Assembly: GCA_034112285.1 (NCBI GenBank)
Contig: JAWUVP010000032.1
Coordinates: 1 to 43,798, forward strand
Reading direction: 5' to 3'
DNA from: JAWUVP01 sp034112285
GTDB lineage: Bacteria > Pseudomonadota > Gammaproteobacteria > JABDGN01
Length of the DNA stretch: 43,798 nucleotides
Below, in pieces: positions 33,889 to 41,366 of this stretch (position 1 is its first letter; each line of letters opens with the position of its first letter). Under the pieces are notes generated by a model, which ran no database searches, was not told the DNA's origin, and worked only from the letters and a program-made list of their open reading frames with translations. Made by a program: the position numbers and the translations under genes.

Positions 33889-34293
33889 TATCGGCTCCTT
33901 AATGTGAGTGAATAAGGAGAGTTTAATGGGTCAATGTTTCATTAATCTTTCTAATTGATGTCAGCAAAAAAAGTTAATTATGATCACGACCTTGTTAGTC
34001 TAAACACCGCAGCAATAATGAACCACAAGATCCAACAAAATTTAACTGTTAAGAGACAAACGCAATCGTGTTGACGCCAGGTTAAGTCCAATAGTTTAAT
34101 TAGCACTTCCCTGCCCTTTACCCTTTGATTTTTACCGTTTCATTTGAGGATTGAGCCACAGGTGGCTTTTGACTTGGTAGCAATACGCAATAACGATTGC
34201 CTCTATTCAGTAGACGAATATTTTTTGTGTTGCTGTTATTTTCTATTATGATCATTGCTTATTACATCCCTATAGTATTTTCAAAATATGATT
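33889..34293. other. 405-bp region without a supported gene
   Basis: AT-rich spacer between the 47-residue gene and csrA. A 61-codon plus-strand frame (34197-34382) starts at TTG, has no ribosome site and runs antisense into csrA, so I do not call it. Several GGA triplets occur (for example near 33915 and 34150), but I cannot support a CsrA-binding RNA here. Confidence 0.5.
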
Positions 34294-34500
34294 TTAATTC
34301 GCCTCGGCTAAGTCTGGTTCAGTTTCAAAGTGGTTGCTACCCTGCTGTATTTTTCGATATATTTCTTCTCGATGCACGGTAATATGTGTAGGAGCATTTA
34401 TGCCAATACGAACTTGATTGCCTTTGACCTCCATAACAGTAACAGTAACATCGTCGCCAATCATTAAAGTCTCACCCATTCTTCTGGTAAGTATTAACAT
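34294..34500 (-). CDS. csrA: CsrA, carbon storage regulator (RNA-binding protein)
   Basis: 68 residues. It opens with MLILTRRMGETLMIGDDV and contains VRIGINAP and the RNA-contacting Arg in VHREEIY. CsrA dimers bind GGA motifs in mRNA leaders and control translation of metabolic, motility and virulence genes. AAGGAG precedes the ATG. The 59-codon gene upstream ends 45 bp away, so the two may share a transcript. It is a canonical length with a short acidic tail. Confidence 0.97.
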   Translation of the reverse strand: MLILTRRMGETLMIGDDVTVTVMEVKGNQVRIGINAPTHITVHREEIYRKIQQGSNHFETEPDLAEAN

Positions 34501-34545
34501 TACTTCATCTCCTTATTTATGTGACCGATATATCCATCTTTAACT

Positions 34546-34725
34546 TTATTGCTCGTCTTCTAATTTAGTAATGTATAACGCTAATTGGATAATATTCTGC
34601 TCAGTAGCAGGAATATCTAATCGCTGCGTGATGATTTCCTCAGCAATTAACTGATTTACTTCAAAATCACTCACAGACATTTCATGATTGTCATTTTCAT
34701 TTTGTGTAAATATCGCTTGACCCAC
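34546..34725 (-). CDS. Small unknown protein upstream of csrA, 59 residues
   Basis: Frame starting with GTG at 34725 behind GGGGAGAT. It encodes an acidic, probably helical protein (GQAIFTQNENDNHEMSVSDF at the start, QLIAEEIITQRLDIPATEQN in the middle, ending LEDEQ). An internal ATG at 34680 is an alternative start but has no ribosome site. It precedes csrA by 45 bp in the same direction. No family recognised. The Ala/Ile/Leu-rich helix pattern suggests a small regulator or binding partner (inference). Confidence 0.55.
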   Translation of the reverse strand: MGQAIFTQNENDNHEMSVSDFEVNQLIAEEIITQRLDIPATEQNIIQLALYITKLEDEQ

Positions 34726-34796
34726 GTGATCTCCCCTATCAATTATTTGGTTTATACCTACATAAATTTATATTGCATATCTGCATTCGGACCTGC

Positions 34797-34823
34797 AAAA
34801 AAATGCCCATATATTATGGGCAT
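34797..34823 (-). terminator. Rho-independent terminator downstream of the YcaO-TfuA operon
   Basis: Perfect 9-bp stem ATGCCCATA/TATGGGCAT with loop TAT, followed by seven T on the minus strand. It lies about 110 nt after the tfuA stop and before the 59-residue gene, closing the operon. A second palindrome without T-run (ACCCTGAATTTCAGGGT, 34901-34917) lies in between. Confidence 0.88.
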
Positions 34824-34933
34824 AATAGTGAGTTTGAGCTTAATCGCTTTTTCATCTTGTTCTTAGGATTAAATTGTAAGCAGAAGAGATTAGAATGCAT
34901 ACCCTGAATTTCAGGGTGGGAAAAGCTGGTAGC

Positions 34934-35650
34934 CTAAGCCGTCGTGGTAAGTAGTTCTTTAAAAAAACAAGTGCTATGAAACTCAAATAAAGCACCGATG
35001 GTTTTTTTTCTACATAAGGATAATAGCTGTAATAATTTTTTAGCATCATCCTTTTTAACATCAATATAATTTTCTTCTAGCCAGCTAACAACAAGGTCTT
35101 GATTTACACTATTGTTATCACAATATAATTTAATAGCTTTATTTAATATTCTATCCTGATAAAAAGTATCTTTTAATTGAGATAAAATAATATTGCATGC
35201 TCCGTCAGAAAGCACGTTATTTCTTATAGCATGGCTTAATGTCGCCCTGATATTAATCATCGCATCTGTCTTAGGAGTGAATCCCGAACGCTTAGAAGCG
35301 TGTAAAACGGCAACTTCATCGTCATCCTGAAGAGCCCCCGTCTTGAAGTTATTAAAAACCTCACCAACCCCCTGCATGCCAAATTTATATAATTCTGCGG
35401 CACGCAACGCTCCCATGCTGCTAGAGCCATAGACTTCAACACCTTGACTTAATGCATACAAAATTTCTTTATGCCAAACAGCAGCTCTATAATGAAAATA
35501 ACCATCAATAATCGCGATCCTCTCTGGCTTAGCCTCCATGGCTTTGATAAGGTCGCCGCACTCGATGGGAGGTAAATACGTTGCCTCCGGATAGATTTTT
35601 TTAGCCTCTTCATGAGATAGCGTTGGCCCCAAATAAACAAGTGTTTTCAT
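34934..35650 (-). CDS. tfuA: TfuA-domain protein (YcaO partner)
   Basis: 238 residues. The TfuA core is clear: IAIIDGYFHYRAAVWHKEIL (about 45-64), GSSSMGALRAAEL (75-87), GMQGVGEVF and DDDEVAVLHAS (109-119). TfuA proteins pair with YcaO enzymes to install backbone thioamides, as in thioviridamide-type peptides and methyl-coenzyme M reductase; TfuA is thought to supply or help release sulfide. It is the last gene of the operon and overlaps ycaO by 4 nt (ATGA). A helical C-terminal region (about 150-238) is less conserved. Confidence 0.92.
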   Translation of the reverse strand: MKTLVYLGPTLSHEEAKKIYPEATYLPPIECGDLIKAMEAKPERIAIIDGYFHYRAAVWHKEILYALSQGVEVYGSSSMGALRAAELYKFGMQGVGEVFNNFKTGALQDDDEVAVLHASKRSGFTPKTDAMINIRATLSHAIRNNVLSDGACNIILSQLKDTFYQDRILNKAIKLYCDNNSVNQDLVVSWLEENYIDVKKDDAKKLLQLLSLCRKKTIGALFEFHSTCFFKELLTTTA

Positions 35651-36756
35651 TTATCAACTTCTCGTAAATAGCTACTTTTTACATGTACAACGGCTTTCGT
35701 CTCATCTTTAAAATGTTGATACATATATAGATTTTTCACGCCCATTTGTTGAAGTGATTTAATTATTTCTGTTTTGATGCTTGTTAAATTTTCATTAACT
35801 GGCTTTTTCCTTTCATAATCAACTTCCGGAGTCAACGCGCTTAAATTCTGGAGCATAGCTTCATCAATCCTGCTTTCTTGATAATATTGTGGGAAAACAT
35901 CATCTCTTGATCCAGATATATAAGTTAACCTCGCTTGGCAAGCTTCTGTTATGGCCCTATTCAAGGCAACATTGCTATCAACATGCGCTCCCTGACCAGT
36001 AAACAAGGTATGTGGTATAGTCGAATCCGAAACCAAAGCACAATAGTATGTCGATATTTGCTTGAAAGTTGTAATGTCCCAGACAAATAATTTTAGGCCC
36101 TGCTGAAGTATTTTTTCAATAATACATAACGTAGTAGATTCATGGACAGTCTTTAAATCTAACAGACACTGATCTTGTTCAGCTTCAGATTTTTCGTACC
36201 ATTTAGACGTAGCGTCTCGTTCAACTAGTTCACAAACACTATGAATTATGGCCTCATCGAGATTATTGCCTGATGCCAACCCGTTCGAGCTGAAATTAAA
36301 GATGGTGTGATTTGTGTCTACGGTGTCCAGAGAAAATAATTTTTGAGGTAACAAAGATGTTTTTTCATCAATTAAATTGGTTACTTCAACCCAGTTAAAG
36401 ACATGATTTTTATATTCTGCTGTCGTAAATAATGCTGGAGAAACCATAAGGCTATCTGACTCGTAAACACTCTGCACAACAACATTCAAATTTGACATAT
36501 TTTCTGCATACCAAACCTCAATGGCCTCCATCACAGCCGAGACTTTAGCCAACTCATGCGTAACGCCTTTTCCTTGTGAAACAGATAATGATTTGCTATT
36601 TGGCCTAATAGCAATATACACGGGGACACCGATACTATCTAGCCCCGTAATGTTTGCAAGACGTGTAATCCCATACTTTTCATACATGTCACGTGATACT
36701 AGCTCAAACGTTTCTTTTGGAAGCCGGTCGCGATAGGTGCCTTCTAAGTCAATCAT
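35647..36756 (-). CDS. ycaO: YcaO-family ATP-dependent backbone-modifying enzyme
   Basis: 369 residues. YcaO enzymes activate a peptide amide oxygen by phosphorylation so that a nucleophile can replace it. The conserved ATP/Mg-binding elements are present: GKG-T-ELAKVSAVMEAIE (Glu 77 and 80), SVCELVERDATSKWYE (about 173-188), and NRAITEACQARLTYISGSRDD (positions 266-286; the Glu and Gly-Ser-Arg-Asp-Asp are diagnostic). There is no Pro-rich C-terminus of the azoline-forming type; it ends SSYLREVDK. With a TfuA partner encoded next to it and an E1/carrier pair upstream, thioamidation is the most likely chemistry. The ATG overlaps the E1 gene stop by 8 nt. Confidence 0.93.
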   Translation of the reverse strand: MIDLEGTYRDRLPKETFELVSRDMYEKYGITRLANITGLDSIGVPVYIAIRPNSKSLSVSQGKGVTHELAKVSAVMEAIEVWYAENMSNLNVVVQSVYESDSLMVSPALFTTAEYKNHVFNWVEVTNLIDEKTSLLPQKLFSLDTVDTNHTIFNFSSNGLASGNNLDEAIIHSVCELVERDATSKWYEKSEAEQDQCLLDLKTVHESTTLCIIEKILQQGLKLFVWDITTFKQISTYYCALVSDSTIPHTLFTGQGAHVDSNVALNRAITEACQARLTYISGSRDDVFPQYYQESRIDEAMLQNLSALTPEVDYERKKPVNENLTSIKTEIIKSLQQMGVKNLYMYQHFKDETKAVVHVKSSYLREVDK

Positions 36757-37834
36757 GCTTTAGAGCTCTATAGGCTTCGATGCCACCCTCAAGATTGCTT
36801 GCTACATACCCATTTTCATTTAATTTGGCTGCAATAATGCGGCTTCTCATCCCGTGCGCACAACATATCAAGAGAGGCTGTGTTTTATCTCTTATAGCCT
36901 CCTCAACATTTTTCATGGAAAATGAAGAAGAGGGAAGATTTAAAAAACCCAAATTAAACTGTTTATATTCATCTGCCCCCCTTACATCAATACAAAAGTA
37001 GTCTTGCATTTGTTTATCTAAATCAAACGGCAACACTTTTGACAACGTGTGAGTAGCATATTGTGTAAATCGGTCTATTGATTCCAGATTTTTGCCTCTA
37101 CTGCAAAGCTGGCAGGTTGTGGAAATAGCTATATTTCTCAATGAACTTGTAAAGTCAAAAAAATTCATTTTAAATAACTTACTCTGCAAGGTTGCAATAT
37201 TAAGAATATATTTAATAGCCTCAGTAGCTTGCATTAACCCAAACAACCCAGGAACGGTACCTAGCACACCTAAGTCACTACAATTGCCGACATTTTCTAG
37301 CTTTGGTGGTTCGGCATGAAAACAACGATAGCAAGGTGAATTGTGACCGTTAAAAATTGTGATATATCCTTCAAAGCCAATAACAGCGGCAAAAATATCC
37401 GGCTTTTGAAACTTAAAGCAGGTATCACTAATTAAGTAACGGGTGAAATAATTGTCTGAACAATCCAAAACAAGATCATGCTTTGCTATTAATGACTCTG
37501 CATTCGCAAAGCCTAAAAATTCGCTTACTGCAACACAGGATGTGTTGGGGTTTTGGGAGGATAACTTATCGCTTATTATCACCGCTTTGTTTTTTCCAAC
37601 ATCAGAGTCATTAAAAAGAATCTGTCGGTGTAGATTAGCTTCTGAGACTGTATCACCATCAACAACTGTGATCATACCAACCCCAGCTGCCGCCAAGTAA
37701 GGCAAAGCTGAATTCGCCAGTCCTCCAGCTCCTATACAAAGAATGCTCGAGTTAGCAATTTTATCTTGGCCTGATTTTCCAATTTCAGGTAAATTAAGTT
37801 GGCATTTATAGCGCTCTAAATCAATAGCTGACAT
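36749..37834 (-). CDS. E1-like sulfur-carrier adenylyltransferase fused to rhodanese (MoeZ-type)
   Basis: 361 residues. The ThiF/MoeB domain has nucleotide-binding CIGAGGLANSALPYL (33-47), R70 in NLHRQ, the conserved Asp in DCSDN, and zinc pairs Cys168/171 and Cys241/244. It also has Cys185 in CSDLGVLGTVPG, matching MoeB CAEAGVLG. The rhodanese domain (about 270-361) has the active-site loop CAHGMRS with Cys325. Together they would adenylate a carrier C-terminus and hand sulfur to it as thiocarboxylate. It follows the carrier gene with no gap: the carrier's last codons (GGAGGG) double as this gene's ribosome site. It could be a housekeeping MoeZ/ThiF, but its place inside the YcaO operon argues for a dedicated role. 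Confidence 0.9.
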   Translation of the reverse strand: MSAIDLERYKCQLNLPEIGKSGQDKIANSSILCIGAGGLANSALPYLAAAGVGMITVVDGDTVSEANLHRQILFNDSDVGKNKAVIISDKLSSQNPNTSCVAVSEFLGFANAESLIAKHDLVLDCSDNYFTRYLISDTCFKFQKPDIFAAVIGFEGYITIFNGHNSPCYRCFHAEPPKLENVGNCSDLGVLGTVPGLFGLMQATEAIKYILNIATLQSKLFKMNFFDFTSSLRNIAISTTCQLCSRGKNLESIDRFTQYATHTLSKVLPFDLDKQMQDYFCIDVRGADEYKQFNLGFLNLPSSSFSMKNVEEAIRDKTQPLLICCAHGMRSRIIAAKLNENGYVASNLEGGIEAYRALKHD

Positions 37835-38116
37835 TTACCCTCCTACTATTGCAGGTTCAATATCCACATTGTCATTAGGCTTACAAGGTGTGTTTTTCCA
37901 GATAGAGGTGTCAAGTGGAATTTCTTGATCGTTTAGCCAAATGGCTGTCGAAAAAACAGGGGGGCACTCAGAGCCTTCCCTAGAAAAAATATACTTTTCA
38001 ATTGATGGGTTCAGTTCTACCAGTTTAACCAAGAACTCATATAAATTATCTTGGTTGCCTGGCTGAATAATATCCTTATTTTTTGTTATCCAATGAGGTA
38101 ATCTGGCTTTAGTCAT
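37835..38116 (-). CDS. MoaD/ThiS-like ubiquitin-fold sulfur carrier ending in Gly-Gly
   Basis: 93 residues from the ATG at 38116. The C-terminus is DNVDIEPAIVGG, the form needed for thiocarboxylation by an E1. The preceding pattern (LYEFLVKLVELNPSIEKYIF, then FSTAIWLNDQEIPLD) matches the helix and strands of MoaD. A longer frame opens at a TTG at 38212, but that extension has no ribosome site. It lies antiparallel in frame to a better-supported 49-codon ORF, which ends 8 nt inside this gene. The length from 38116 is normal for MoaD. It should carry sulfur from the E1-rhodanese to the YcaO/TfuA step (inference from context). Confidence 0.8.
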   Translation of the reverse strand: MTKARLPHWITKNKDIIQPGNQDNLYEFLVKLVELNPSIEKYIFSREGSECPPVFSTAIWLNDQEIPLDTSIWKNTPCKPNDNVDIEPAIVGG

Positions 38117-38258
38117 TAATTGCTTTGAAAACCGTAGTCCCAAAACTTGAGTCCTTAAATGCCTGCGATTTTGCATTAATTTGTTTGTCCCAAGCGCAAG
38201 CGGTAGAGCCAAAATTTTCTTTGCTAAATACTTGCGTTTTTGAATTTGATTCGAACAT
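38109..38258 (-). CDS. Candidate RiPP precursor peptide, 49 residues
   Basis: ATG at 38258 with AGGAG (38267-38271) 8 nt upstream, starting 19 nt after the stop of the 434-residue gene and ending 8 nt inside the carrier gene. This spacing fits the tight packing of the operon and supports real translation. The peptide starts MFESNSKTQVFSKENFGSTA, continues with one Cys and one Trp (CAWDKQ), and ends FGTTVFKAIND. It has no membrane segment and no enzyme-like domain. Two short related stretches (NFGSTACAW and SFGTTVFKA) may bound or form the core. Leader/core boundary and modification sites are not evident; precursor role is inference from size and position. Confidence 0.65.
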   Translation of the reverse strand: MFESNSKTQVFSKENFGSTACAWDKQINAKSQAFKDSSFGTTVFKAIND

Positions 38259-38277
38259 ATTCTACACTCCTAGTTTA

Positions 38278-39582
38278 TTACGATATACGAACACAGGCAC
38301 GTAAAAACGCATTCCTGGTATCTACTTTATTGTTACTGAAGTTTTGCCAATATTTAAGACTTGGATCCTCATCAAATATAGTTTCAGCAGGTCTAAACTG
38401 CCCATGGCTGTCATTGTCAGCGGAATAGTAAGTATAGTTATATTCACGAAAATTGTACAGAGGAATTTCCCTTATCACCTCATGGGGCAATCCATTAATA
38501 AAACTATCAACAACATATTTAATTTCCCTAAAATCTGCCATTAAATATTTTGCTTTATTTGCTCTATTTCTAGAATGTTCAATTGTAGGAAATTGTATTG
38601 AAACATAGCTAAATGCCTCTTTCATACGATTATACATTTGTGGCACCATTATCATTGGCGCATATGATTTTAATCCATATATATCAACAATTGCTTCTGT
38701 AATCTTAACGAATGGCCCATAAGTATCGTCATCCGTAGCCAACTTAAACGAAGCCTGGTCGCCAAGGCTTGCCTTTATAATGTGCCAGCCTATACTTAAA
38801 ATATAGCGATCAACGAGCTTATTACGTATGTTAGCGACGTGATCATCCCACATACGTCCAACGGTTTTATTACGTAAATGTCCCGTTCCTTCTATCACAC
38901 GTTGAGTTAGTGCAGTATATAATTTCTGGTGCGATGAAAGTTTATCAATAAATTTTTTACCAAAAAGCAAACATCTACATTTCCAATTTTCATTAAATTG
39001 GACGCTATTCGCTATTGATTGAAACAAAAGCCAATGGTCTTGTTGAGAATTAGGGAGATCACATTCAAGATTGAAATATTTTCTTAATTTTGAGTATTTT
39101 TCACGATTGGAAATACTCGGCAACATATAAACTGAACGTGCCCCAGCTCTCATCCGCCAATAATAGATAGCCTGATAACGTGTCGGAAGATCAATAACAG
39201 CCTGTGCAGCAAAGACACTTCCCTTTGTAAAAACAGTCTCCGGATACGCTAAATCATTAATTTCTTTATTGGAAAGTTGCAACGATCCATCTAAGACTAT
39301 TCCGAGAGGCAACCCATGATGATTGTAGCTTAATTGTTTTTGCATCATTTTAGGTATGTCAGGTGAATTGATTGGCGCGAATTTTTCATTAATTTGAAGC
39401 TGGAAAATCCCCTCTTCACCAATAAGAGGTGCCCCATAAGCATATTCGGCAACGTATAATTTATAAGAGGAGTCAGGCGAAATCGCCTCGATAGCCTCAA
39501 ACATGTCAGGTGTAATTTTTTTTATAGTTAATCGCACATCATCCCATGTGACCTCTTGAAAACTACCTGGTTTAAACTCCAT
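38278..39582 (-). CDS. Unknown 434-residue protein of the YcaO-TfuA operon
   Basis: From the ATG at 39582, which overlaps the transporter stop by 11 nt; GGAGG lies about 12 nt upstream. I do not recognise the family. It looks soluble, with mixed alpha/beta composition. Notable stretches: YYWRMRAGARSVYMLPSI near residue 145, NWKCRCLLFGKKF near 205, GRMWDDHVANIRNKLVDRY near 240, and LKYWQNFSNNKVDTRNAFL at the C-terminus. No classic cofactor, protease or methyltransferase motif is apparent. Position directly before the small peptide gene suggests a tailoring enzyme, a peptide-recognition protein, or self-protection. None of these can be chosen from sequence alone. Confidence 0.8.
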   Translation of the reverse strand: MEFKPGSFQEVTWDDVRLTIKKITPDMFEAIEAISPDSSYKLYVAEYAYGAPLIGEEGIFQLQINEKFAPINSPDIPKMMQKQLSYNHHGLPLGIVLDGSLQLSNKEINDLAYPETVFTKGSVFAAQAVIDLPTRYQAIYYWRMRAGARSVYMLPSISNREKYSKLRKYFNLECDLPNSQQDHWLLFQSIANSVQFNENWKCRCLLFGKKFIDKLSSHQKLYTALTQRVIEGTGHLRNKTVGRMWDDHVANIRNKLVDRYILSIGWHIIKASLGDQASFKLATDDDTYGPFVKITEAIVDIYGLKSYAPMIMVPQMYNRMKEAFSYVSIQFPTIEHSRNRANKAKYLMADFREIKYVVDSFINGLPHEVIREIPLYNFREYNYTYYSADNDSHGQFRPAETIFDEDPSLKYWQNFSNNKVDTRNAFLRACVRIS

Positions 39583-40981
39583 TTTTAAACAACCTCCCTG
39601 CAATCAAAGTGATTAGTGAGCCTAAGAATAAAGCCGTCGCTAAGCTTACAAAAATTAATAAGTAGCCCGTGTGGAAAGATGATGATGGGGCCTCTAGATA
39701 ATGTGTATTCAAAAACACAGAGATCTCACCTGAAAAAATACTTCCCAAACTTGCACTTAACTGCACTACACCCAGCAGTATAATATGATACTTTTCTTCA
39801 GCCAATTGCCCCACCATTGCAATCGTACCAGGACTTATAATCAACTCTGACAAGCTCAAAAAAATTAAGAATGGCACTACAAAAACAAGTGGCATCGGCA
39901 ACACCCAATGCAGACCCAAAATCAGAAATAAGAAGCTAAAGCTAAATATAATTAACCCCAAGAACACTTTATTTACAGGTGTGTTAATTTTAACCCCAAA
40001 CTTCACCCAAAATAAACTAACCAGTGGTCCTATTAACAAAATCACGAATGGGTCTATTCCTAACAATACCGGTGCAGGTATATGATGGTTTAATAACCAG
40101 CGATTCACATGATTTTGAAAAAAATCTAATAACAACCCATCTTGCATTCGATATATAGCCCAATACACAACTGTTGTTAAAGTTAAAACACCTAAAGTTA
40201 TTAGTTTTCTCGATACATCCTTATTTGCCCTCTCTCTATATGCAACCCCAAAAATGCCTAACAATAAAATACTACTTATAGCAAACAGAAGCCATTGAAT
40301 TTTTTCTGCATTATCGAGCATTAACCAAAGTAATAAGACAAGAATTAAAATAAGACTAAAAAATGCAACCATCTTTTTTAACGATATTTTAAATAGATTT
40401 ATACTGCAGAAAATAGGGCTTATATTTAAAAATATTCCCATCGTAATAAAAAAGCATCCCATTGCAGATACAATTAAACTATATTGCCCATTCTCTATTG
40501 CAAGACCGCCCAGAAAGAATCCTAACAAGGCCCCCACATTAAATCCCATATAGGCAAGCGTAAACACACTTTCCCGCCTTGGATCCGAGACGGCATATAA
40601 CTTACCTAATAGGTAAAACGTGTTAGTGTAGATAAATCCATAGCCCACAGAAAAAATAGTTAAGCCAAGAATAAATAAAGCATAGGAATTTAAACCCGAA
40701 AATATTGTTCCCAGCCCGTACAGCACAAACCCAATAACCAAGCCTAACTTTGAATGAAAAAATCTCTGTGTTAAATATCCTGATATCACTGAGCAAAAAT
40801 AAACGATGGCAATAAAAGTCGCCATAATTTCATAACCGCTATTCTTTTGACGATGAAAGTGCTGACTCAAATATAAGACTGTTGTACCTAGGTAAAAAGC
40901 AAAGCCAAACATTAAAATTGATGCCACTAAAAATAATAACCAAAAATTTTTAGAAAACTTTGGTAGTAATGATCGGTTCAT
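39572..40981 (-). CDS. POT/PTR-like MFS transporter
   Basis: 469 residues with 12-14 membrane helices. The major-facilitator pattern with POT-family features is visible: a loop like GYLTQRFFHSKLGLVIGFVL after the second helix, FTLAYMGFNVGALLGFFLGG around helix 5, and LSELIISPGTIAMVGQLAEE in the second half (compare the POT motif with Glu-Leu-x-x-Ser-Pro). POT proteins move di- and tripeptides with protons. Here the likely role is export or uptake of the peptide product (inference). The canonical POT ExxER motif in helix 1 is not seen, so the substrate may differ. It begins at the base following the regulator's stop codon. Confidence 0.8.
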   Translation of the reverse strand: MNRSLLPKFSKNFWLLFLVASILMFGFAFYLGTTVLYLSQHFHRQKNSGYEIMATFIAIVYFCSVISGYLTQRFFHSKLGLVIGFVLYGLGTIFSGLNSYALFILGLTIFSVGYGFIYTNTFYLLGKLYAVSDPRRESVFTLAYMGFNVGALLGFFLGGLAIENGQYSLIVSAMGCFFITMGIFLNISPIFCSINLFKISLKKMVAFFSLILILVLLLWLMLDNAEKIQWLLFAISSILLLGIFGVAYRERANKDVSRKLITLGVLTLTTVVYWAIYRMQDGLLLDFFQNHVNRWLLNHHIPAPVLLGIDPFVILLIGPLVSLFWVKFGVKINTPVNKVFLGLIIFSFSFLFLILGLHWVLPMPLVFVVPFLIFLSLSELIISPGTIAMVGQLAEEKYHIILLGVVQLSASLGSIFSGEISVFLNTHYLEAPSSSFHTGYLLIFVSLATALFLGSLITLIAGRLFKNGV

Positions 40982-41248
40982 TTAGATCTCTTTGCTTTCG
41001 TTCAGCTTAAGTTTTCTAAGTTCTTTTTTAGGGCAAATTTCTTCAAGGTCCACATCCAGCGCGTCGGCAATTTTTAGTAATTTATAAATACTAAAGTTAA
41101 ACCGACCACTTTCAATACGCCCATAATACGCACGGTCGATCCCGACCTTACGTGCGAAATTTTCCTGCGAAATTCCTGTAGCCTTCCGGGTAAGCTTAAT
41201 TTTTGATGCCACCAAGGCTAATACTTTATTTTTAGTAGATTCTTTCAT
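40982..41248 (-). CDS. XRE-family transcriptional regulator
   Basis: 88 residues from the ATG at 41248. The HTH (about 14-70) reads KLTRKATGISQENFARKVGI, then DRAYYGRIESGRFNFSIYKL and ADALDVDLEEIC, a compact XRE domain with a basic tail. Longer starts up to 41314 are open but lack support. No Shine-Dalgarno precedes the ATG; the predicted promoter would put the start site almost on the ATG, so translation may be leaderless (inference). It is the first gene of the YcaO-TfuA operon and faces a divergent gene, with a palindrome between. Autoregulation is likely. Confidence 0.88.
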   Translation of the reverse strand: MKESTKNKVLALVASKIKLTRKATGISQENFARKVGIDRAYYGRIESGRFNFSIYKLLKIADALDVDLEEICPKKELRKLKLNESKEI

Positions 41249-41255
41249 GAGGCAT

Positions 41256-41284
41256 ATTTTATCCCTAATAGGCTCACTTGTACA
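41256..41284 (-). promoter_or_regulatory. Possible promoter of the YcaO-TfuA operon
   Basis: On the minus strand TGTACA, 17 nt, TAAAAT (4/6 and 5/6). The start site would fall at about 41249, next to the regulator ATG. Confidence 0.4.
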
Positions 41285-41307
41285 CGGCTCAAAGTGCGAC
41301 GGCCTAT

Positions 41308-41336
41308 TTGACACTCCAGCACTGCTCCGTTAGTAT
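41308..41336 (+). promoter_or_regulatory. Promoter of the 41367-41654 gene
   Basis: Perfect TTGACA, 17 nt, TAGTAT (4/6). The expected start site is near 41343, inside the palindrome at 41329-41354. Confidence 0.6.
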
Positions 41337-41354
41337 GTGACATTACTCACTAAC
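41329..41354. promoter_or_regulatory. Palindromic operator candidate, 26 bp
   Basis: Outer arms GTTAGT...ACTAAC match exactly and 9 of 12 half-site positions agree overall. It covers the -10 box and start site of the plus-strand promoter and lies between the XRE gene and the divergent gene, a typical place for binding of the regulator. Confidence 0.6.
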
Positions 41355-41366
41355 ATAGGTGCAAAT

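Noticed and set aside
33900..34290. CsrA-sequestering small RNA (RsmY/CsrB type)
   Set aside because: A few GGA triplets but no repeated AGGA hairpin loops, no clear promoter-terminator pair.
34197..34382. Plus-strand 61-codon hydrophobic frame
   Set aside because: TTG start without ribosome site and antisense overlap with csrA; AT-rich DNA readily gives hydrophobic frames.
34901..34917. Palindrome ACCCTGAATTTCAGGGT as the operon terminator
   Set aside because: No T-run follows on the minus strand; the hairpin at 34797-34823 is the better terminator.
38117..38212. N-terminal extension of the MoaD-like carrier (to TTG 38212)
   Set aside because: No ribosome site, no MoaD-like residues, and the bases are better explained by the 49-codon ORF in another frame.
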